Assembly: GCF_900167535.1 (NCBI RefSeq)
Contig: NZ_FUYE01000002.1
Span: 310,001-374,000, forward strand
DNA length: 64,000 bases
Direction of reading: 5' to 3'
DNA from: Prosthecobacter debontii
GTDB taxonomy: Bacteria > Verrucomicrobiota > Verrucomicrobiia > Verrucomicrobiales > Verrucomicrobiaceae
Below the pieces are notes generated by a model that worked only from the letters and a program-made list of their open reading frames with translations, ran no database searches and was not told where the DNA came from. Positions 58,525 to 64,000 of the stretch are shown one piece after another (positions within the stretch are counted from its first letter, which is position 1; every line of letters begins with the position of its first letter). Made by a program: the position numbers and the translations under genes.

Positions 58525-59868
58525 TTAAGGATCGGAACCAGAGGCAGTCGCAGTTGGTATCTCCAGGAGTGTCTCAACGGTGACGGCTTGATCGGTGATA
58601 CTGACGCCGTTGCTGGTCAACATGCTGGCCACAAGATCAGCGGAGGTGGAGATCGAACTGCCAGGGCGGGAGACAGAGAACCCATTGTCCCTTACTATTC
58701 CCGTTGAGTCCCTCAAAGAGTAACTGATGCCACTACTTTCGGACGTTTGAGGCTGTGACGCGGTTGCGGGCTCGGGTTCTTGATCCACCTCGGCCACGCC
58801 TTCGGTGGCGGGGATGTCGAAGAGGGTGAGGACGATGGCCTCGCCCCGGCGGATGAGCATGAGGATCTGGTAGGCCACAGTGGGGTCCATGCCTTCAGGT
58901 AGTCGGCTGTAGGGCGGGTAGCCCAGCTGGTGCAGATTGACGAGCAGATTGAATACAGCCGCGGGGTCGGAATTCAGGTTGGGTGGCAGAAAGCCAGCGG
59001 GCAGGATGTAAAGGGCAAAGGTGGGCAGGGCGTTGCTGGCCTGCCTGCTTTGGTAATCCTGCATCTGGCGCAGGGCAGCCCACTGGTTCTCTGTCAGGCT
59101 GGCGTTTCCCTGGGGATCAAAGTGAATGCCGAGCTGGCTGGCGAGTGTGCTTAAACGTGAGATTGCCTCACTGCTTTCGCTCAGCGGGCGGCCTTCATCA
59201 TCCCTAAGGCCGGAGAGCAGGTCTTTCATGGCCCCCTTCCTGGCGGTCTGCGGGTAGGGGCCGGGCTGCAATTTCAGGGTGATGCGGTTCTCCGTGACCT
59301 CCACGGTGCAGCCTGCCTGGGTTGCGACGTTTTGCACCGCTGTCAGGTAGGGGATGCTCTGGCTGAAAAGGGTGACACGTCTGCTCATGGCGGCGGGGGG
59401 TGTGGTGACGGCCAGTCTGTGCAGCGCCAGTGCGCGCTCGGAGTCGGTCTCTTGGAGTTTCGTTCTGAGGATGGACAGGGCCCCGCCGAGCTGCACGTTT
59501 TCCAGCAACACCTCGGTGAGGTAGTAGTCCTCCAGCCTGCGGGTGAGGCTGATCTCTTCGAGCTTTGGCTCGGTGATCTCGGGCTTCGAATCGCCAGCAG
59601 GTGTGATTTCCAGCTGTAGCAGCTCGGTCAGAGCGTTGGTGGTTCGGGGCAGAGGCGCCAGCGTTTCCAGAGGCTCCACCTTGCGCGCCGCTGCCGCAGC
59701 GTCCGCTTTCGCCGGGGCCTCGGCGGGTGCTGCCAGCCAGCACATGAAAGCTATCAGCCCCAGGAAAACAAGGCCGCCCGTGAGGATGTACCCACGCAGC
59801 GGCTTGGGAAGCGATGAAAAAGAGAGGCTGACAGGCGGCATACGGCTCAGAAAAATCCTTGCATTCAT
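58525..59868 (-). CDS. Membrane-anchored hypothetical protein of unknown family
   Basis: 447 residues. One N-terminal membrane segment (LRGYILTGGLVFLGLIAFMCWLA, about 24-46), an Ala/Glu-rich linker, then a domain with SRRVTLFSQSIPYLTAVQNVATQAGCTVEVTENRITLKLQPG (about 162-205) that resembles short secretin/STN-like domains. The tail (SSGISYSLRDSTGIVRDNGFSV) is beta-rich. No family is recognised with confidence. It lies between the broken and the intact copies of an FAD oxidoreductase gene, so it may have arrived with that duplication. Confidence 0.7.
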   Translation of the reverse strand: MNARIFLSRMPPVSLSFSSLPKPLRGYILTGGLVFLGLIAFMCWLAAPAEAPAKADAAAAARKVEPLETLAPLPRTTNALTELLQLEITPAGDSKPEITEPKLEEISLTRRLEDYYLTEVLLENVQLGGALSILRTKLQETDSERALALHRLAVTTPPAAMSRRVTLFSQSIPYLTAVQNVATQAGCTVEVTENRITLKLQPGPYPQTARKGAMKDLLSGLRDDEGRPLSESSEAISRLSTLASQLGIHFDPQGNASLTENQWAALRQMQDYQSRQASNALPTFALYILPAGFLPPNLNSDPAAVFNLLVNLHQLGYPPYSRLPEGMDPTVAYQILMLIRRGEAIVLTLFDIPATEGVAEVDQEPEPATASQPQTSESSGISYSLRDSTGIVRDNGFSVSRPGSSISTSADLVASMLTSNGVSITDQAVTVETLLEIPTATASGSDP

Positions 59869-60180
59869 TCTCGCAGAATTGCCGCTGATAGAAACCTTTT
59901 TGCGCTCGCCATCCTCGCTATGATTCGGAGACTAGGCGATTGCTTGCAGAAAAAGTAAAAGATGCCAGGCAAGAATGGCCCATGACGGTGCCCTCACAAA
60001 GCACTCGCGGATGTTTCAGTTGCGGTTGAAGTGAGGCCAAGGCTGCGTGTTTAGCCAATATCAAAGCCTTCGCAACAGCCACCGGCGGTGGCGGTGGCGG
60101 TGGTTCCAACCTTTCTTGCCGATCCCCATCCCCCGAGTGACCAAAGCTCCTCATTTCCTTACGTAGAATCGTTCGGGATT
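59869..60180. other. 312-bp gene-free gap with a short GGTGGC repeat
   Basis: No convincing reading frame; an open frame on the minus strand (59918-60184) would need a TTG start and has a Pro run only because of the repeat. Around 60083-60103 the bases consist of four near-perfect copies of GGTGGC/GGCGGT. No promoter could be fixed for the gene to its left. Confidence 0.6.
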
Positions 60181-61230
60181 TCAATCCCCCGCCAGATCCA
60201 TCCCCGTCTCAATAGCCGCTCGATCTAGCAAATGCTCAGTAAGCTGCCGGGCCACCCAGGGAGCGCGGAGAACGCCTTTGGAGCCGAGGCCGTTCATGAA
60301 GGCGACGCGCGGCCGGCCGGGATGGCGACCAATGAGGGCGTGATGGCCTTTGATGATGGGGCGAACGCCAGTTTGGCTGCCGGTGATGGTGTAGGGGCTT
60401 TTCAGCAGGACCTGAAGTTTGGTCTCCAGCCCAGTCACGGCTTCGGGGGAGGGCTTGTTCGGATCATCGAAAGACAGCTCATAGGTGGGGCCGACTCGCA
60501 GGCTGCCATCGGCTCGCGGAAGGAGCCAGCAGCCGCGATTGATGATGCGCGTTTCGCCACCCGTATCAGCCGCCACATTCAAGACGGTGCCGCGTGCGGA
60601 TTGAAAGGGCACCCAGTCAAACCAGGGATGATGAGCTGCCTCCCAACCGGTGCAGTAGATGGCCGTGGTGAAGGAATCCCCCTGCCATAAAACCGATGAT
60701 GCCGATGGGGTCAAGGAATCCACGGTTACCTCCCCAACTTGCCATGCACCTACGCTCTGAAAGTAGGCTTTGCTGGCGCTCAAGAAGGCCGCCGTATCGA
60801 GCCAACCCGAGTGCTGCTGTTGAAAGCCTCCATGGGGATTGGCAAAGATGGCTTCATCCACCAGAGGTGACGAAACCGTGTCATTGACGTAAGGAGCCAC
60901 TTCCGGTTGCAGACGCCGCTTTTCCCAAAGCGCGGCGGCTTTCTCATCGCGAAGCAGCCGAACGATGGGAACCTCATGGTAAAATACCTCGCGGAGCCGA
61001 TGCTCAAGAGCGCGGTAGAAGGCGACTGCTTCCGGGTAGAGTTGGTCATAGCGCCAATTTAGGTTCAAGCGCATGCCCGTGACGGGTGTGACTAAACCCG
61101 CCGCCACTTTGGAGGAAGTCAGTTCTTCGTCGCGATCCACGATCAAAAAGCGGTGCCCGCGCTCGTGCAGACGCCATGCCAGGGCGGTGCCCGCGAGCCC
61201 TTGGCCGATGATGAGAAAACGAGAAGACAT
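60181..61230 (-). CDS. FAD-dependent oxidoreductase (DAO family, MnmC/ThiO-like)
   Basis: 349 residues. N-terminal GxGxxG motif FLIIGQGLAGTALAWRLHERGHRFLIVD, AAGLVTPVTGMRLNLNW, CTGWEAAHHPWF, and C-terminal GVRPIIKGHHALIGRHPGRPRVAFMNGLGSKGVLRAPWVARQLTEHLL. This is the D-amino-acid-oxidase fold with the GLGSKG end typical of the ThiO/MnmC-C type. Substrate unknown. A truncated copy lies 1.7 kb downstream. Confidence 0.92.
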   Translation of the reverse strand: MSSRFLIIGQGLAGTALAWRLHERGHRFLIVDRDEELTSSKVAAGLVTPVTGMRLNLNWRYDQLYPEAVAFYRALEHRLREVFYHEVPIVRLLRDEKAAALWEKRRLQPEVAPYVNDTVSSPLVDEAIFANPHGGFQQQHSGWLDTAAFLSASKAYFQSVGAWQVGEVTVDSLTPSASSVLWQGDSFTTAIYCTGWEAAHHPWFDWVPFQSARGTVLNVAADTGGETRIINRGCWLLPRADGSLRVGPTYELSFDDPNKPSPEAVTGLETKLQVLLKSPYTITGSQTGVRPIIKGHHALIGRHPGRPRVAFMNGLGSKGVLRAPWVARQLTEHLLDRAAIETGMDLAGD

Positions 61231-61317
61231 AGGAAGGGATCATTTCTGCCACAGTCTATGGATCCTGACAAATGTGCTGGATTCATCCCCTGGAAGGTGT
61301 GAGGCTTAAGCACCTCT

Positions 61318-63546
61318 GTGATGGTGCCCAACTTCCAGCTTCTACGACTCCATCGTCACCTCTTTGCCGGTCTTGCGCTGGTGCTTTTGTTTGGTCCCCT
61401 GACGGGAGTGGCCCAAGAGCATGTCGTCTTGCAGTTGAAGTGGAAACACGCCTTTCAGTTCGCAGGCTTCTACGCAGCAGTCGAAAAAGGTTTTTATAAG
61501 GAAGCGGGGCTGGATGTCACTCTGGTAGAAGGGGGACCTGAAACCCACTTTGCCGATGAGCTGACCAAGGGCCGCTGTCAGTATGCGGTGGCCCTGTCCT
61601 CAATGCTGATCCATCGACAAGAGGGCAAACCTCTCGTCGCTCTAGCGGCCATCCTGCAGCACTCCCCGGAGGTCCTGCTGGTGCCGGAGAAAAGTGGCAT
61701 CAACACGCCGCATCAAATGGCGGGCAAAACCGTCGCCGTCTCTCCTGAAGATACCCCTGCCCTTCTGGCCATGTTTAAGAACGAAGGGCTGGCGGCCGAC
61801 GCGGTGAAGACCATCCCCTACGAGTTCAGCCCGGAGAAAATGCTGAGCGGTGAAATCGCTGGGATGGGAGCCTATACCATCAACGAACCCTTCCAGTTGC
61901 GCACTGTCGGCATCCCCTACCGTCTTCTCCAACCTCGCGATTATGGCGTGGATTTCTACGGGGACTGTCTTTATACCACAGACCAAGAGATTGCCCTGCA
62001 TCCGGCTCGCGTCCGTGCCTTTCTCGATGCCTCCCTCAAGGGCTGGCACTATGCCATGAGTCATCGGGAGGAACTGGTCAGCATCATCAAAAATCGCTAC
62101 GACTGCCCCTACAGCCGTGAAGCGCTGCTCTTTGAGGCTGATGAAATGGCGCGACTGATGTTCTCGGAGCTCATCGAGATCGGCCACATGAATGAAGGCC
62201 GCTGGAGACACATCGGCGACACCTACGTCCGACTGGGGATGCTGACGCCTGACTACGAACTGGAGGGCTTTCTTTACGACCGAAATCCGAAGACCGACCT
62301 TTCCTGGCTGCTCTGGACCTTGGGAGCTACGGTAGGCAGCACCCTTTTACTCGGCGGCTTACTGCTGATCCTCATTCGAATCAACAAGCGCATCAAGAAT
62401 GCGGAGCGCCAAGCGCGCGAATCCCAAGCCATGTTACAAACGATCATCAACACGATTCCGGTGGGTGTAGTGTGGAAGGATCGTGACTCTCGTATTCTCG
62501 GCTGCAATCAGGTCTTCGCCACTTACGCCGGGCTTGGCAGTCCCGAGCAAGCCCGAGGTCTCACCAGTGAAACCCTTCCCTGGGTCGAATCCGAAGACGG
62601 CAATGATCAAGTCGTCGAAGAAGGTCGTAAAATCCTATTGGCTGAAAAGACCCTGACGGACAAAGACGGCAAAACCCGCCACTTCTACGAAAGCAAGGTC
62701 CCCCTCAAAGACGAGCAAAACCAAACCATCGGTCTTCTCAGCGTTGTCGAAGACATCACGTCTCTCAAAACCGCGGAACAACATCAGACCAAGCTCAAAG
62801 ACCGACTTCTCCAGTCTCAGAAATATGAAAGCCTGCATCGCTTGGCCAATGGGGTTTGCCATCACTCCAATAACATCCTCCAGGCCCTAACCAGCTATGC
62901 TGAATTAGCTCGTATGCAGTCCCCTCCCGGTCAGACTCGGGACTTTATGGATGGCGTGTTACGAGAGAGTCAGCGTGTGGCCGCGCTTAACCGCGTGCTC
63001 CTCACCTGCACCGGCCACGGATTGCACCAGTTTGAGAAAACAGACATCAAACGTTTCATCGAGGAATCCATGCCGACTCTGAAATGCTGTCTCCCAGGCT
63101 CACACCTCCTGGAATGGCAGCATGAAGGGCTCGACGTGAACATCCTCGCCGACCGCGAAAGCCTGCGCCATCTACTCATCAATCTCCTCACCAATGCCTC
63201 GGAGGCCACTGAGGGCGCGGGCACCATTCATCTTCATACTGGCAAGACCCTCTGCACGTCCTCCGACTTGCAAGAAAACCACGTCGAACCGGCTCCAGCC
63301 CCAGGGCCATATCTGTATATGGATATCATTGACACCGGACGCGGCATGACGCCTGAGGTTCTCCAGATGGTTTTCGATCCCTTCTTTTCCACCAAGTTCA
63401 CCGGGCGCGGTCTGGGCATGGCGGCCACGCTGGGCATCGTCAAGAGCCACCACGGCACCATCAAAATCCAGAGCGAAGCGGGCCATGGCACCACCGTCCG
63501 AGTCCTGCTGCCGCTGCTCAAAGAAGAAGCTGCCCTCAAGACTTAG
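61318..63546 (+). CDS. Sensor histidine kinase with an NMT1/THI5-like binding domain
   Basis: 742 residues. Signal peptide (to about 33), an NMT1/THI5-like periplasmic solute-binding domain (35-310: LQLKWKHAFQFAGFYAAVEKGFYKEAGLDVTLVEGG), a transmembrane helix (328-353), a PAS domain (373-490: QTIINTIPVGVVWKDRDSRILGCNQVF), phospho-acceptor helix with His515 (LANGVCHHSNNILQAL) and ATPase domain with N box (LLINLLTNASEATEG), G1 (DTGRGMTPE) and G2 (GRGLGMAAT). The domain order suggests that it senses a pyrimidine-like or other small molecule directly in the periplasm. A sigma-54 response regulator converges on it. Confidence 0.93.
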   Translation: MMVPNFQLLRLHRHLFAGLALVLLFGPLTGVAQEHVVLQLKWKHAFQFAGFYAAVEKGFYKEAGLDVTLVEGGPETHFADELTKGRCQYAVALSSMLIHRQEGKPLVALAAILQHSPEVLLVPEKSGINTPHQMAGKTVAVSPEDTPALLAMFKNEGLAADAVKTIPYEFSPEKMLSGEIAGMGAYTINEPFQLRTVGIPYRLLQPRDYGVDFYGDCLYTTDQEIALHPARVRAFLDASLKGWHYAMSHREELVSIIKNRYDCPYSREALLFEADEMARLMFSELIEIGHMNEGRWRHIGDTYVRLGMLTPDYELEGFLYDRNPKTDLSWLLWTLGATVGSTLLLGGLLLILIRINKRIKNAERQARESQAMLQTIINTIPVGVVWKDRDSRILGCNQVFATYAGLGSPEQARGLTSETLPWVESEDGNDQVVEEGRKILLAEKTLTDKDGKTRHFYESKVPLKDEQNQTIGLLSVVEDITSLKTAEQHQTKLKDRLLQSQKYESLHRLANGVCHHSNNILQALTSYAELARMQSPPGQTRDFMDGVLRESQRVAALNRVLLTCTGHGLHQFEKTDIKRFIEESMPTLKCCLPGSHLLEWQHEGLDVNILADRESLRHLLINLLTNASEATEGAGTIHLHTGKTLCTSSDLQENHVEPAPAPGPYLYMDIIDTGRGMTPEVLQMVFDPFFSTKFTGRGLGMAATLGIVKSHHGTIKIQSEAGHGTTVRVLLPLLKEEAALKT

Positions 63547-64000
63547 GCGTGCGCTTGCGATGCATCCGCACCATGCCCATTTCCTTCAGCTTCCGCTGCA
63601 AAGTGCGGCGACTCATGTTGAGCTTTTCAGCAGCCTCACTGCGATTGTTCCCTGCTCTTTCCAAGGCTTCGAGGATCAAGGTCTTCTCCATCTCGTGGAT
63701 GTCTAACTCGGCTTTGGGAAGCTCGTCAGGCGTTTTGTCCCCCCCCTTGCTAGGCAAGGACACGGACACGGGCACCCGCCAGCCCAGCCCGCCAGGCTGA
63801 GACAGATAGGCAGGCAGGTGTTTGGCCATCACGCGGCTGCTGTTGCTCATTACCACACCATGTTCAATGGCAGCACGTAGCTCACGAACATTGCCGGGCC
63901 AATCATAAGTCATGAGCAGCGGCAATGCATCTTCGCCAAGCGGCTTGTACGTCTTGCCATTTGCTGCGGCTAAATCTTTGAGGAAGTGCTCGGCCAGGAT
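63536..64000 (-). CDS. NtrC-type sigma-54 response regulator, C-terminal part
   Basis: Only the last about 150 residues are in the window; the gene runs off the right edge. The AAA+ end (LAEHFLKDLAAANGKTYKPL...YDWPGNVRELRAAIEHGVVM, the conserved GNVREL) and a Fis-type helix-turn-helix (LILEALERAGNNRSEAAEKLNMSRRTLQRKLKEMGM) identify the family. It overlaps the sensor kinase end by 11 bases in convergent orientation and is a likely partner in a two-component pair, although head-on order is unusual for that. Confidence 0.92.
   Translation of the reverse strand: MLAEHFLKDLAAANGKTYKPLGEDALPLLMTYDWPGNVRELRAAIEHGVVMSNSSRVMAKHLPAYLSQPGGLGWRVPVSVSLPSKGGDKTPDELPKAELDIHEMEKTLILEALERAGNNRSEAAEKLNMSRRTLQRKLKEMGMVRMHRKRTPKS

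Noticed and set aside
59918..60184. A small gene with a Pro run between two minus-strand genes
   Set aside because: It needs a TTG start, has no ribosome-binding site, and its Pro run comes from the GGTGGC repeat.

Overview
The window (64 kb, GC-rich, almost fully coding) most likely comes from a member of the Verrucomicrobiota, perhaps a Prosthecobacter/Verrucomicrobium-type bacterium. I infer this from the gene content: DUF1553/DUF1501 and DUF1800/DUF1501 pairs, secreted sulfatase and esterase genes, ROK and XylR-type regulators, Tat-exported Gfo/Idh/MocA oxidoreductases, a pseudopilin cluster and an MglA-like GTPase. No rRNA gene is present to confirm the taxonomy.

Layout. 0-2.3 kb: the end of a DUF1553 gene and a DUF1501 gene, with a small toxin-antitoxin pair between them. 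2.3-5.8 kb: thioredoxin, phosphofructokinase and an acyl-carrier/condensation-like fusion protein. 5.9-13.6 kb: an RNA-repair island. A sigma-54 activator (rtcR) is divergent from rsr (Ro60/TROVE). Five tandem Y-RNA-like genes follow, three of them carrying circularly permuted tRNA modules, then the RNA ligase rtcB. rtcA lies further on, separated from rtcB by a small membrane-protein gene and an oppositely oriented kinase-like gene pair. 13.7-18.8 kb: a YkgJ-type cysteine-cluster protein and an exopolysaccharide export module (Wza-like lipid-side protein, Wzc-like tyrosine kinase, outer-membrane barrel). 18.8-24.5 kb: tRNA-Gly, the principal-type sigma factor, ComF, AccD and several secreted proteins. 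24.6-36.2 kb: two divergent operons around a paired operator. One carries an SsuD-like flavin monooxygenase, two Gfo/Idh/MocA oxidoreductases and an MFS transporter. The other carries an FAD protein, two tandem ROK regulators and a XylR-type regulator, followed by a sulfatase. 36.2-40.8 kb: secreted hydrolase, membrane protein, DUF1800 and DUF1501. 40.8-45.2 kb: type II secretion pseudopilin genes gspF-G-H-I-J-K. 45.3-51.5 kb: acetyltransferase, esterase, and an operon of glycosyltransferase, roadblock-like protein, MglA-like GTPase and a 902-residue SPF-repeat scaffold ending in a roadblock domain. 51.8-64 kb: acetyltransferase, epimerase, HAD phosphatase, TauE/SafE exporter, large secreted proteins, an FAD oxidoreductase with a broken partial copy nearby, a sensor kinase with a built-in substrate-binding domain, and the end of a sigma-54 regulator.

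The most interesting system is the RNA-repair island. rtcR carries a CARF-type sensor domain and should drive rsr from a near-consensus -24/-12 promoter; a nested palindrome about 125 bp upstream of that promoter is a plausible RtcR site. The operon would yield a Ro60-like protein, several Y RNAs that bind it, some presenting tRNA-like surfaces, and the RtcB ligase. The tandem array of different tRNA-mimicking Y RNAs in one operon is the feature I would examine first. Assignments rest on reading the sequence and recalling family motifs; no database search was run.
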